64,000 nt of DNA from Turbatrix aceti (GCA_963969345.1 OZ017770.1:11154180-11218179), one strand, 5' to 3'. Shown: positions 14,401 through 27,400, counted from the first letter of the stretch. Notes: generated by a model not told the origin, from the letters alone. Made by a program: numbers and translations.

Positions 14401-16447
14401 TCAATTAACTGTTTAATGAGGGTATAATCGTATCGTTTTCACGCTCTCCCATCCAAAGGTAAGAGTGTCAGTGACGCGAAGCCAGGGAGGGGAGAAGACG
14501 TTTCTTCTAACCGCAGGAGCGGGTGATGGCTCTTGGTATACGGGAGGGTGCTCGGGGCTTGGGCAGCAAAGACGAAAAGGAGGACAATTACCAGAGAAAA
14601 GGAGGGGAGGCACCGACGACCCCCCCCAGTCTCTCCATTTCCCAACCAACAAAAACAGTAATGCGTTATAGGTGCTAATTGAGTCAAACTGAACTCGTGG
14701 ATGAATCTGGTTCGCATGCAAATAGATCAGATTGTCTTACATGCTATGCGGAATTTTTTTTACCTTTTATCAGGCGTACTTTTGTTATGCAAAAAACATA
14801 TTTTATCCCCATGAAAAGTACTCGCAATCATTACTACAGTATGCGCAAAACAGATACTTCAGGGTTGTTCAACAGATGTTTGGATGTCAAAAAAGCTTAT
14901 GTCACTCACTCAAATCTCTGTGTTTCTGCTTAGCTCCTAAGGGTCAGAAAACACCACCAACAACTCTAGTCTCTACACTGACCTATAGTAATAGCCGCAA
15001 AAAGAGACAGTTCAATGAAGCTATCACGACTCGAAATACAAATAAAACCTAGTAGTAGCAAAATGTTGATGAATGACACAGAATTGAAGTCCTAGGTCCA
15101 TCAGTCAATCAACTGACTGTCTTTTAAAAGTTTGCAAAATATTGCAGGTTTTTAGTACAAAAGAAACCCTAACTTCAGATAAAAAACGAAAATTATAATA
15201 TTTTATATGTATTGCACCGAGAAAGAAAAATAACTCACTTTTCTCAACATTTATGAACCTACACAAGCGATCTCGCCCGGGAGTGGGACTTAGTTCGAGT
15301 AGAAATAGGGGTAACCGCATAAAAATCTCCATTTTTTTCCTCACTCTAAAAAAATGCGCCAACGTTAGGCAGAGAGCTTATGAGCGATTTGTCTCAATTG
15401 ACTCAATACTACTCTCATTGCTACTTCCATATGGCATTCTGACGCTGACATCTGGTTACTCTGAGTTACTCAACAATCAGAGTAGCAAGATAATAATACT
15501 TACAATCTTGTTTTTATGTTCCATATCAAATTAACAAACAAACAGTGATTTTTTTGATGCAATACATATTTTTTTCGACGATAAAAAACTTTATTTCTCA
15601 TTACGATAAATAAACACAGTTAAATAGTAATATTTATGAGTAAATAAGGAGCATAATGGCAAGGTAAGGAAAAAAGCAAACTCGAGGAATATGTATGTGA
15701 TTGCAAAGTGCTGGCATTGTGAAGATATAAAAAAATAACCAAAAAAAAAACTTCAATGGCAAACATTATTTATGTTGTGTTAAGCAAAACAAAAATATTT
15801 CTGAATTAAAGCTTGAATTATGACAAAAAAATACCGATCAAAATTCTACAAAGAAGTTTGACCAAATATAGTGAAAATAATATTTTTTTCTCAAATTGTT
15901 ATTGTTAAAAAATTTTATAGTATAAATTTTAAGGCTCAAAAAGAATTCATTGTCATAGTTATAAATTATGCACTTTTTAATGGCATATAAAAATAAAACG
16001 TTGCAAAAAAAAGTTTCACCACGACCCCCCTCCCCTTCAGTTCAGGTTACAAAGAACGATTCATTTGTAAAAAAACTGAAAAATTTCGCAACGTTTTATG
16101 CGCCTTTGTTTTTTAAACGTTTTGTAAAACATTTGACAACAACAAAATCAAAAGAAATTGCAAAAAGTTAAATAATAAGGGTTTAAAACAGTTTAAAGTT
16201 GAAGAAAAAATTTTTTAAACAAACAAAATTAAACTGAAAATTGAATTAAATTAATTGAAAAAAAAACATTTTAAGAAGGTATTAAACAATATTACTAAGA
16301 ACTTCGTTCATTTGTAAGAAACTCCGGACGGTTTCGCAGCGTTTCATCGTTGTCGCGGTTACATACACAAAAGAAACTTATTCCCCGGCATGAGCCGCGG
16401 CGATTGCTGTAAACAACCGTTTTATATTTTGCATGTTTTAAAAAAAC

Positions 16448-19311
16448 TTACGAACTGCAGCTTAAAAGCTTCTCTTCCAGAATAGTAAGAAAAGGAAGAC
16501 GAAATTCCTCTTTCAGGTAAGCAACAATTTGGACAGCATTGTTTTCAATCAGCCATTTTTCGTGTTTTTTTGGCTCAGCCATCATGCCGCTCAGACAAAC
16601 GTAAGCAGCCCATAGCTGGCAGATCGGTGAATTTCTTTCTTTCAGGAGACCCATAAGGTACTCCTCAAGATGTTCTTCAATTTTGTGCGCTTGAGATGAA
16701 GTATTTTGGATCATCTAAAAAGAAATATGATGTTATTAAATTAGAAAAAAATCTTACGCAAAACAGTGAGTTGAAGAGCACCCAATTCAGCACAATTGGT
16801 AAATCGTCTTTCCTGTGTCGCAGTTCTGCGGCAAGCACATAGCCGACTTCAAGCTTTGCTGGCACGCTTAAGGTATGAATTACCCTAAAACAAACTTTGT
16901 AAAGTAATCTTAATTTTGTAAAAAATAAAACTAACGGTAAATCATACAAGATCAATGGATTCATTGGGGGATTAACGATGTACCTCGAATAAACAGAAAG
17001 GTTTTTGCAAAACTTAAGAATATTGAGACAAAGGTCATAGTTGTGTTCGTACAGACTGAAATGAGTTTTAGACAGAAAGTATGCTACCGAATGGCTGGCC
17101 TTGGAGCAATTGGCTGCGGACTTCTTTGTAGCCAATGCAAGAAACTTCCATGATTCCTGATAAACGTTTTCTTCTTCTTCAGGCTTTTGACGCGCCGTCA
17201 TTCGATCAGCGACAGGAATGATGAGCTCAGAAATAGCCCGCTGGAGATACATCTTGTCCATGTCTTCAATGGAGAAGTAGTCCACAATTGTGCAGATTAC
17301 GTGGATTATGATACTATGCGAAATGTTATCGCCGCGAAGATAAGGCTGCTTGGAATGGTATTGCAACTTGTAAACAAAATAATCAAAATCCATTTTAAGG
17401 TCTGTTGGCATTCCGTTTTGAGATAGCAAAATTAAGATGTTCCGGTAAAGAGCGCCTAGTGCACGACTTTGGAGGTTAGCATTAGTCAATGCTGAAAATA
17501 AAAAAAATAAATAATTCAGATAGAAACCATAATATTTACTTACTGTTGAAAATAAGCTTGTACAAAGTAATTCTCTGATCTGCTGTCGGCTCGGTAGTTC
17601 GCCACAGGTAAAACAAAGTTGCCGTGATGTAAACTACGATGTCTACGTTTGTCTCATGCAGCTTCCAAATTTGAATAAGTTTGGCAAAAGCTTGATTTTT
17701 CAGTTTGTGGCGATTTGTTGTCTCGCGGTAAAATTTGTAGATCTTGCTTAAGACGAGTTGCAGGGTAATAACTTTGTTGTTTTCAAGAAAATAATTTGCA
17801 CAATGCAGAATGTTTGCTTCCTCGTCCTTGTTTGGCTGATTCGAAAGCGTGATGACCGTCTTGGCAGGCACAGCCGGGAAACCAAATGAATGATTATATC
17901 GACCGACGTCGATTAACACGTCAAGCTCTTTGTGGAGAAATCGAAGAGCTATGATCGGGGTGTTCTCGTAGCGGTACGGCTCCTGTGTCACGTGACTAAA
18001 TATTTTTCAGTTGAAAACATATTTTTAAAAAGAAGATGCGTAAAAAGAACCCCAAGCAATGCGCTGCGGAAATTACCTTAAAAATTTTGTGTTGAACATA
18101 AATTGGTTGTTTAAAATAAATAAAAAATTTGGCATTTTTTACACCCGTTTCAACCCTTGAAACGCAATTAAAAAACCTACTCTATGCTGCAATTTTCACC
18201 ATGCAAAATGAGGTTGGTGCCAGAAACGTTAAGTACCTCTAAATGCTTCATATTCTTGATCAAGTGATATAGTACGCAAACAGGTGAGAAAGCCATGAAC
18301 GGCGGTCGACTGTTAGGGTATGAATTATGCGAAACATCAAGATGCTTGACGGACGTACAGTGCCCAATGGGCAAAGCAAACTTGTCAAGATCGACATTTT
18401 GAAGGCACAGATGAGTGACAGTGGGGGCAAAACTGTGGATCATGGTGTTGTTGAGCAAGACGATTTTAGAAGCATACTGGTCGTACTTGATAATCGGTAC
18501 AAGTGGAAGGCGGTCGATAAAGTTTAGCCCGACGTAATTCAGTTGTTGCCATACAATCATTCCCTAAAATAAATAATGCGTTAAAAAAATTCAAAACATT
18601 AAAAAGTTACTCCAATGTTGATGCACTCCAGATTTGGCATGAAATCGAAGAACTGGGGAAGCGACTGGTCGACTAGTGCTTCAGGTTTTAAGATAACATT
18701 AAAGTCGTCCTGCAGATCAACTGTATGCATTTTTGGAAACATCACGTTTTCGAACAGAAGAAGTTTTATGACTTTCGTAAAGTCAAAATGAATCTTAAAA
18801 CAACTTATGTTCAAATTTTTCAAGCGTTTGAAATAATAAAACTCACGTCAAACTCTTCGAATATAATCGTTCTGAGCGAATTTTTGTTTGCTTTCAGCAA
18901 ACGAAAAAGAAATTCTGGACTTCCGAAATATTGCTTAAGTCGCAGAACAGTCAAATGAGATTTTCGAGGATAGGCAAAAATTGGAAGGTAAAGTCCCATG
19001 GGATGTTTGCGAAGTGCGTGAATTATTCGATCCGCGTACAGGAAGTGAGTGTAATGATATTCATCTTGCGAAAACTCATTGCAGTACCGACTGAGAAACT
19101 CAAAGACTGAATCATGCATTCCAGGTGGAAACTGTGGAAATGTCGAAAAACGGGCGATCCAGTGCTCATCGGGCTCTGGCACTACCTGGCGTTGAATAAG
19201 GTTTTTGGGATGCAGTATTGGAACCCTGGGTTCAACGTGGTGTTCAATGAAATCGCGGAAGCAAGATTTGAGAATCACCTCAAAAAGCGAAGGAGGCGAG
19301 ATTTGAAGCAT
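16448..19311 (-). CDS. ZYG-11/ZER-1-like leucine-rich repeat protein, CUL2 ubiquitin-ligase substrate receptor
   Basis: Seven exons join in frame: 19311-18847, 18793-18611, 18563-18181, 17995-17544, 17491-16936, 16884-16758, 16714-16448. They encode about 810 residues, close to the ~800 of C. elegans ZYG-11. The start is the first ATG after an acceptor (AAATTTCAG, 19330-19322) ten bases upstream, probably a trans-splice site. The N-terminus has a VHL-box-like SPPSLFEVILKSCF for Elongin C/CUL2 contact. Leucine-rich repeats follow (LNVSGTNL, CTSVKHLDVSHNSY), then armadillo-like helices ending near QLWAAYVCLSGMM. Family members present substrates, including Gly N-degron proteins, to CUL2. Most repeats are weak, so this is a fast-evolving paralogue rather than a certain zyg-11 orthologue. 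The stop codon overlaps a perfect GTAAGT donor, so the true C-terminus may differ. Confidence 0.78.
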
Positions 19312-19330
19312 CGTGGAACACCTGAAATTT

Positions 19331-19943
19331 AAAAATGAAATGATCGGTGTTTGGAAACAAAAAAGGAACGCAATGGTGGAAACGACTGTCATTGATTGAC
19401 CCTGTCAACAAAAAGCGTCGGTCAGCAGGCAGGGTTGCAAAACACACAGCTGCTTAAAAAACAAATCATTGAAAACAAAATTTAGGACATGAAACGGAAT
19501 AATTTTATTGAAAATAATCATGGTACCGTTAAAAAAATTCAATGTAAAATGAAAAGTAAAATTAACGACCAAAACGACGATCTGCTGTGGTTTCTCTGCG
19601 CATTAGCAGGTAAGACAAGACAAAAAATAACCCTGCATATTGGTAGAAAATGGGATCAACGCCTGATGCTAACCGCTGGCTGCAGTGGGTGTTCATGATG
19701 GAGTCAACACGTTACGCACTGACATCAATCATAATGTGCCTCGGTAAGGGTGTGTATACGAAAGCAATCCTAAATAGCAACAAGAGAGACAAGGCAGACA
19801 GATAGAGTGTAGGATAAAAAAATAGCTGTAAAAAAAGATAAAAAAATGATTGCTTTAAAAAAACTATGATTGCTGATTATTTCAAGAACTTGTTTGAAAT
19901 GTAACGGAACACAGAGCAGAAAAGATAGCAATATTTTTTTATT
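19331..19943. other. 5' flank of the zyg-11-like gene
   Basis: About 0.6 kb of AT-rich DNA between the probable trans-splice acceptor of the zyg-11-like gene and the left target-site copy of the LTR element. It should hold the promoter. I see no TATA box I would defend and no further gene. Confidence 0.4.
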
Positions 19944-19948
19944 GTGAT

Positions 19949-20183
19949 TGTGGAGAACTTCCCTCCGTTCCACAGCGGAACGGGCCACGCGAGGGAAGCT
20001 TCACAGAGAAATCGAGAGTTAGTAGGAAGAATTTATTGTCAGTACGTACAGAAACGTAAGGGTAAGAGTAAGGAAGTAAGTGTTCTTTGAAAGGAAAGGA
20101 AAACAACGTATATATAGAGAAATTGCTGGAGTTATGTAGATTTCGCGTTGGTGTTGAACCGCGTTCGCGAAGAATTCGCGACA
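19949..20183 (-). repeat. LTR (3' LTR in element sense)
   Basis: Intact 235-bp LTR, begins TGTGGAG on the plus strand and ends GCGACA. It matches the interrupted partner base for base as far as I can see. Confidence 0.9.
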
Positions 20184-20764
20184 CTGCCGGCCAGCCGAGT
20201 CGGGGGGGATCTGGCGTCTGGCTTCGCATCGCGACACTGGGGCCGGGCGATCGAGGACTGAAGTACGATGAGGGTTGCGGTACGGCTGGGAGAAATGAAG
20301 GGGTGCCATTGAGAATTGCTGTCTTCAATGGGCTTTCTGCGAGGTGAGATCGTCGGGGTTCGAAAGCTGCTGTCCTGCCCGAATGCTTCTCAAAAAAACG
20401 AACGCCGTCTTGGGCCTCTGCTGGACCTGGTAGCGCTTCGCTGTCTGCCGTTGTAGGCGAAGTTTGGCCATGGTAACTCTGTGTGCGAGTCGTCGTGGGC
20501 CTCGGGATTGCGCGTTGACTCGGTGACGGGTCTTATTCTGTTGAAAGAACCGTCCCGGAAAAAAAGAACTCACAAATTTGCGCTGATTCGTAAGTTGTTG
20601 TCGCCGTATGATGTTGTCCGCAATAAAATCCTCGAAGTAGTTGCACGTCGGAAGAACCGCCGTCGTCGGTTTTGTAGACGTAGTTGTTTGGCAGTGGTTG
20701 CTATCGGTGTGCAGTGGTAGTACCTGGATTCGTAGAAGAACCGGCGTTGCACCAAATTCTACCA

Positions 20765-20778
20765 CGGCCGATGCACCA
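20765..20778 (-). promoter_or_regulatory. Primer-binding site for tRNA-Gly(GCC)
   Basis: On the minus strand TGGTGCATCGGCCG is the exact complement of the tRNA-Gly acceptor end with its added CCA. It lies two bases from the LTR edge, the usual place for minus-strand priming, and it fixes the element's orientation. Confidence 0.8.
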
Positions 20779-20780
20779 AA

Positions 20781-21464
20781 TGTGGAGAACTTCCCTCCGT
20801 TCCACAGCGGAACGGGCCCAAGGTGTTGCAAATCGTGTACTTTACACGCACGCACGACACGAAGCTATTAGGCGACGTCGTGTCGTGTAGCTTTGAATTT
20901 GCCTACACGACACGATCGTCGTGTGCTACACGACGTCGCCTCGTGCGATCGTGTAGCTGTTACACGACACGACACGGCATGCCGCTTTTCGACAGCCAAA
21001 TTATGTAAATTTTAACAATTTTTTACTTCTTTTTTTTATTGTATAGAAAAATGTTCCACGTGTTATCATTCTGATCGAAATTTTGCCTTGAAACCTTCCT
21101 AAACGTCGTGTCGTGTAGCTCGCCTCGTGTCGTCGTGTAGCTTTCAAACCTACACGACAGGCGACGTCGTGTAGTACACGACATCGCCTCCTACACGACA
21201 TCAAAATCTTACACGAGTTCAAATTAACATTTATGCGCTACACAAAATGCAACACCTTGAACGGGCCACGCGAGGGAAGCTTCACAGAGAAATCGAGAGT
21301 TAGTAGGAAGAATTTATTGTCAGTACGTACAGAAACGTAAGGGTAAGAGTAAGGAAGTAAGTGTTCTTTGAAAGGAAAGGAAAACAACGTATATATAGAG
21401 AAATTGCTGGAGTTATGTAGATTTCGCGTTGGTGTTGAACCGCGTTCGCGAAGAATTCGCGACA
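20781..21464 (-). repeat. LTR (5' LTR in element sense), interrupted by a nested transposon
   Basis: LTR bases 20781-20818 resume at 21268 and end at 21464. Removing 20819-21267 (the insert plus one 8-bp duplicate) restores exactly 235 bp, equal to the other LTR. Confidence 0.9.
20819..21259. mobile_element. hAT-like miniature inverted-repeat transposon nested in the LTR
   Basis: A 441-bp insert with terminal inverted repeats CAAGGTGTTGCA at both ends, continuing imperfectly for a further 8-10 bases. It is flanked by an 8-bp direct duplication AACGGGCC (20811-20818 and 21260-21267). Eight-base duplications are the hallmark of hAT transposases. The interior holds no transposase frame but about twenty copies of ACACGA/TCGTGT in both orientations, clustered toward both ends with an AT-rich middle (about 21000-21060). 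They may be transposase subterminal binding sites. It inserted after the LTR element did. Confidence 0.88.
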
Positions 21465-21469
21465 GTGAT

Positions 21470-24400
21470 AGCAAACACAAAAAAAACGAATTTAACAAAT
21501 TTTGGGATTTAAAAAAATATACCAAAAAAAGGAAAAGCACAAAATCAACCTGGCCCAGAATAAAAATAACAAAATTCAATGCATGCAATGTTAAAAGAAT
21601 GTAATTAGAAAAAAATTAGTAATTCATTAAGTAAATGATGGATATTTTTTTCTGTCGTAGTGTAAAAAACTTTTTTAAAAAAGAAACGACGCTTCCTGCT
21701 TATAACGTCCCAAGTGCATGCTTTTGGTGTAGCCGGGCTGGGCCTTAAAAATTGCTCGTTATTGTTCCTGCACGCTAATCAGTTCACAAATCAGAGACAA
21801 TTGCGGGAAAAAAATTTAGGCTTGACCGGTTAAGACCGTCGAAAGCCGGGGTTCGGTATAAACCAAACTGGCTTGTAATAATTAGTTTTTTGTAGTAATT
21901 TTTTAACCACCCCCCCCCCAAAGGTGTTACAAAATTTACTGTTTTTTAAAGCATATAAGACATAAGAATGGATTGGACAATACATGGCTAAAAAAATTCC
22001 CTATTTTATAGCTAAGTAGGTTATAAGGTCAGCGCAATTTTAATAAAAATAATTTTTTTAGATATAAAAAAAATATGTACACAAAGTGTACAGAATTTTG
22101 TTAAATAAAAATTAAAAAGTTGACATTCTACACGGTTTTTATGAATGTTGTCAGATTATTTATGTTAGTGTGCGTACATTTTTAAAGTTGTTGTAAAATC
22201 TTTGAGTTTGATAAAATGCAGCAAAAAAATACCTCTCCCCAAAAGGAGCCAACAATTGTAAAAACCTGTATCACCGTGTTTTGTTTTTGTTCACCTTGTA
22301 CTTTAATGACTATAAAATCACATCTCTAAACAGATTTTTTTTAAATGATTCATGGAAGCCACATTATTATTTTTCGAGAATGATTTACTCATTCCCCTCT
22401 ATCGATCACAATTAACCGATTTACTCATAAAATAATATGGCGTACACATTGTTGCTTTAAAATAAAAGTCTTAAATGTATTCGGGTCTTTTTTCTTGCTT
22501 TTGATTTCATCCAAATTTTAGACATTAGCTTCGCTTTTTTTGTGCAAAAAAAAATTAATTTCCCCACAAAAAAGTTTTTTCCGCAGTTTCTTTTTTTTAC
22601 AAACCATCAAAATGACAACACGAGTTAAATTTACTGCCAAGTATCAAAAAAATTTGTAGATTGTTGTTTTAAATTTTTTGTGAATAATAATCGGTCGCAT
22701 GCCTCGTGTGACATTGTTCCTAATTGTTTCTGACAACAATACGATTCTTCCCCCTCCCTCAGTATTCAAAAAATTAGTTGTTATTTTTTTGTCGTCATAA
22801 ACTTGTCCTCTAGAGACCAAACATGCTAATGCAAAGTTGTAAAAATTATCATCAAATCGTGCTCCAATAGTACATTACAGGGCTGATTTGGGTCTAACAA
22901 GTCAATAAAAATTAGTTGGTTTTCTGCGGTTTTTTTTTGGCATGTAAAAAAAAGAAAGCGTGAATGCTATCATAGTACGCTCTGTACGCTCGTTTGCTGT
23001 GTCTAAACCAGGCGCCCTCTCGGCTTGGTCGATGGACCGACGTTAGTATTATTTTTCTTGCAGAACAAAAAAAGCTGAGCAAGGAACATCTTTTTTGTCA
23101 AAAAGGGGGGGGGGGCTGGGAGATTGACAATGCATTCACAGTTATAGCTCTCTGTCACGTAGAAGAATAACGGACCCTGACCAGGGAGGGCAATACTAGA
23201 TTATTTATCTCAACCGTCGTCTGGTTCAAAAAAGTAGTTCTATTTTTTTAATAGTATTATAGTAATTTTTTTCTAACATAATTTTTGCGAAATCTAAATA
23301 ACAAGAATAATTCGATTATATTATTTATGTATGAAAAATACGTAAAATAAATAAAACTACACTATTATGCTGTTTTTGAACAGATATCTCTTTTGTTGCT
23401 GAAGGTTATTGCGATAATTTTTTGGGTGCATAAACAGCGTAGTTTTTCAATTTTATTGTCATAAAAACTTGTTGAGAGTTGGATTACACATTTAAAAGAG
23501 ATGAAATACCTGCTTTTTGGAGGGGGGGGTCAAAAATAAAGGGATCACATTTTGAGTTTATTTAACCTCAAAAATAAAAACAATGTCTCTGTCAACCGTT
23601 GTTTTTCTCTCTCTACACGACAAAGACAACAAAAATTATTGTTTTTAAGGATAGAATGATAAAATAAACGTAAATCGAAGGACAGAGGTTTAAGAGCGTA
23701 GTGAATGATTTTTGAGATCGCGCTTCTTCTTTTTTACACGAGCTTATAGAAGAAGTGACCATTCTTTTTATACAGGGAGATCAGCTTTGTAAACATTATT
23801 GTAGGTACTATGCAGTTGGTAGCGTTGTTTGTTGTCAGTGACCTTAGCTTTTATATTCATTCCCAGTGTAGAATGTGTAACTGTGTTAAACGTAATCTGT
23901 TATTTTTTGCCCTTGTTTTCTTTTGTTTTTTATTTTTAAATTCTGCGATTAAATTGTCCCGCAGAAATGCATTGCTACAGGGATGTCCAAAGGTCGTGTG
24001 AAAGAATTGTTCGTACAATGAAATGAAACATATTAAAAAAGTCACCAATGTTATTTATCTCTCCGTGGAAGCTTGATTGTTGCAAATCTTATGATCGATT
24101 TAGTTTTTTAATCAATGTATTCCCTTGTTTTATCAATGAACGCCAGATAAAAAATTTTTAGCATGTCGAACGAACACTTGCTAGCTATAGTTGTGCAGCC
24201 GTCAAAAGTTTTTCGCGCACCTGCCACACCAACCAAGCATAAACAGGTCCTTAATGTTTTTTTCTGTATCATATTTTATATTATGTCTTAAAAATGTATA
24301 TTCTCAAAAAGGAAAAGAAAAAAATAGCCGTAACTTTTATGGATACATAATAATCATTGCGTTGTAAAAAAGAAAAAAATCCTAAACCATAGTATGACGT

Positions 24401-27400
24401 GCCATGCTGTATCGCCCGGTTTGGTTTGTGGTAGTGAATGCGGGAAAATACATAACTCTTTGTCCTTATTTTTAAAACAAAAAGATGGTATTCCACATGA
24501 ACCCTGTTTCAAGTTTTTTTTGGTTCTCTTAGGGATCCCTGAATAGTTAACGGGGAGGTAAGAACGTTATGCATCGTTTTATCTGATTGCAATTATTTAT
24601 TTTGTCGCACACTAAATATTAAAAAAAAATTAACGAAGGGTTCAAGGAAAACAAATAAAACTTTTTTACTTGTTAATTTTTTTGAGGGGTAATCTCATCC
24701 CAAACTTGTATGACGTTAATTTCTTTAAACAGGTTTATCGTTTCATCGAACTTTGGTGACATGTTTTAACTACACATGTAGGTACAAATTGCCATGAAAA
24801 CGCACGAAACAAGACTTGAGTTTACTATCAGTAATAACAATGAACAAGTGGAAATTTACGAGCATATATGATCGTAAAATCCAAGTCTTCGCAACAGTAA
24901 TCAAGTTTTTTTTTTAATTTTTGCAAACAAATTTTGTTTAGTTTCGAAGAAAATGGCCCATTTTATGGACGTACTTACTAACTTTGTCTGTCAAAAGAGA
25001 CAAACGTCGGCCAGAGGTATGTAACATTTATTATGCTTCTGATAAATTGCAATCGTTGTCTCACATACTATTACTTGTTTATTGCTTTTTTATGTGTTAG
25101 CACCTCTCAAATCACGTCAATCACGTTGTCATTGTTCCCATGCTCATCATCGTCTCGTCCAAATAACCTTTCATCACCCCGTATCAGCGTGCACAGTGCT
25201 TGAATATTTTAAGCTTCAACTCAAGATCGTCTTTATTTTTTCTTTGAATTTTTTGTTTATTCAATTATAATATCATTCCAACTCCCACGATTGAGGTCAT
25301 CATAATGCAAACAATTTTAATATAAATTTATAGCGCTTCCCCCACTACCACTGAAGCAATGACAACATAATTTTTCACTATTTGATAAGGCCGCCGATCG
25401 ACGAACACTGTTTGTCGCGTATGCGTGGACATGGACATCCGGTGCAGGTGTTGCGGTTCATTTATTTGAACCGGTTAGGTCGTTAGGAAGTAACAATAAT
25501 TTTAAACCACCTCCCCTCTCTCCTGCCCCTTCCCCTCTGTCCCCGTTAACCTAACTTGTATTTTCTTTATTTTCTTTTTGTGCATTTGTAGACAGTGTTT
25601 GTTCATCTTACTTTCATTTACCCAAGAAACAAAAGAACGATATACACCAAAAAGGAACTCCAATAATGACACGAGCATTTGGTATTTATTTCTGCGTAAA
25701 GAGTTTGTAATGAGTATGTGAACCGAAACGCGAATGATGAATTTTTTTAGTAAAAAGACGTGAATCATTAAGGATTTTAGTTATTTTTTTGTCAATTTTT
25801 GCACCTTATCACAATGCCCTACGCTTATTTACTGCTGACAAATCAAATCACATCAGAATCTGATAACAGACAGGATTAGGAAGTTTTTATATAATACCCC
25901 TAGTCCACTCATAGGCTGCGTCCATGCGTTCCCCACCCTAAAATCAGACGATCAGTGATAAAGCTCCTAACTTCTTCATCAAAAACTTTTTATTGCCTTC
26001 ATTATCACCTGTGGTAAAAATAAAAAAAAAACTCCTGTAAAAAGTGTCTAAAAAAGCGATCATCACGCGTCTCGAGTTCAGTTAAATCGTTATTTTTGGG
26101 TGAGAGATAATCTCAAGTCTGAACACCCAAGAGCTTAGGTACATATGCGGTTAGTCTCCCGTTTATAGTCAAACCATCGAGGAACATAAAACGATGAGGT
26201 CAACATCATTTTTCGTCTTGTACTAACCTTCTTTCTTTTCATTGCTTATGGTGAACATCGTTTTGTGCTTTTACATAAAGCAATACGCTTGTTCATAGCG
26301 TACGATCGATCACATACAGTTTTCAATTGTTAGCGCTTGTTATATTTTTTTTTGCTAAAAAAAGAGAGGAATACAAAAGAATGGTCTCAAACAACTCCCA
26401 ATCTGTCCTTCCCGAGAACGAAGAAGATTCGAAGGCTTCCCGCTTCTTTTTTTCAAACAGACACCACAAAATCACTTTCATTTTGTTTATTGTATCTGCT
26501 TTTTATTGAACACCGATAAAATCAGTGGTGATTGTTAACAGTAAAACGTATGTCAGTTCAAGTCCTAGATCATTTTAACACCCTGTAAGAAAAAAATGAT
26601 GCGTTACACCCTCTTCATTGTTCATCGAATGATGGTGAAGTTTGGCCATTTTTTTTGGGGCCCAGACAATCGTTTACCAATTAATTGGCGCCAGGTCAAT
26701 TAAATTTTTTTCTTAACGGAAACTAATAAAAGGAAGAACTATCTTTTTTTTTCTCATGGATTAATTCTATATTGTTTTTTTTTCAGGGAAATATTTATTT
26801 ACACAATTAATCAACCTATATTTATGCAAGTAAAAGACAGCGACCGATAAAATCCGGTTTCGTTTTTGTTTTTCCTGAAAAAAATGACCTTGTAAAGTGA
26901 CTATAGTAACAATATCGACATTCATCCCCTACTTGCAAGCGTTCGGCCTTGTCATTAAGGAAGTCATAATGCCTCTGTATACCTTTCTTTTATTCTCCCC
27001 CTTCTTTTGCTCTCTTCCGCCAAACAAACAGGCTACACCAAAAATGTTGCAATTAGTGACCACTGGGCGCAGTATGAAGAGGATGTCATAATATGTGTCC
27101 CCCTCTTTCTTTTCTCTTCTGTATATACCATCAAACCGTTATATACATATCCCCTGACTTTCTAAACATAGTTATACAAACGGCAAAATTATTTCGATCC
27201 CCCCTACCCTCTCTTAAACGACTATGACAGTTGTGTCAGATCTGGCGTGAAAATACAATAGTCAACCGACTTGTCGCAATCATGATGACTATGATTACCC
27301 CAGGCGTTCAAAATTAATATCCGCTCATTCTCAATATTCATGTACATTATATCCCAATTGATCTTCATTACGATCGATTGATATTTGACACGTTCATGAT

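Larger units (their letters stand above)
727..16447. other. Long noncoding interval upstream of the BED gene
   Basis: About 15.7 kb without any reading frame that I recognise. The longest frames here are near 120 codons, change frame relative to one another and show no known domain. The stretch is full of A/T homopolymers. Because the BED gene reads leftward from 726, and the next gene is on the same strand and ends at 16448, this is both its upstream region and the zyg-11-like gene's 3' side. It may hold untranslated first exons or enhancers. I see no tRNA, rRNA or complete transposon in it. Confidence 0.5.
19944..21469 (-). mobile_element. Non-autonomous LTR retrotransposon (TRIM-like) with 5-bp target duplication and tRNA-Gly primer site
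   Basis: Two 235-bp LTRs are identical by eye: 19949-20183 and 20781-20818 plus 21268-21464, the latter split by a nested insertion. The whole is flanked by a direct GTGAT (19944-19948 and 21465-21469). LTRs start TG and end CA on both strands. The element reads on the minus strand. In that sense the LTR has a TATATATA box followed by AATAAA, and two bases after the 5' LTR lies a 14-base site (20778-20765) complementary to the 3' end, including CCA, of tRNA-Gly(GCC). The internal part is only 597 bp and carries no recognisable gag or pol, so movement must depend on enzymes supplied elsewhere. I do not see a clear polypurine tract before the 3' LTR. LTR identity implies recent insertion. Confidence 0.9.

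Noticed and set aside
20325..20855. 176-codon minus-strand frame in the LTR element, as a gag remnant
   Set aside because: It starts inside the nested transposon, crosses the LTR edge and the primer-binding site, and shows no gag, zinc-knuckle or protease motif.
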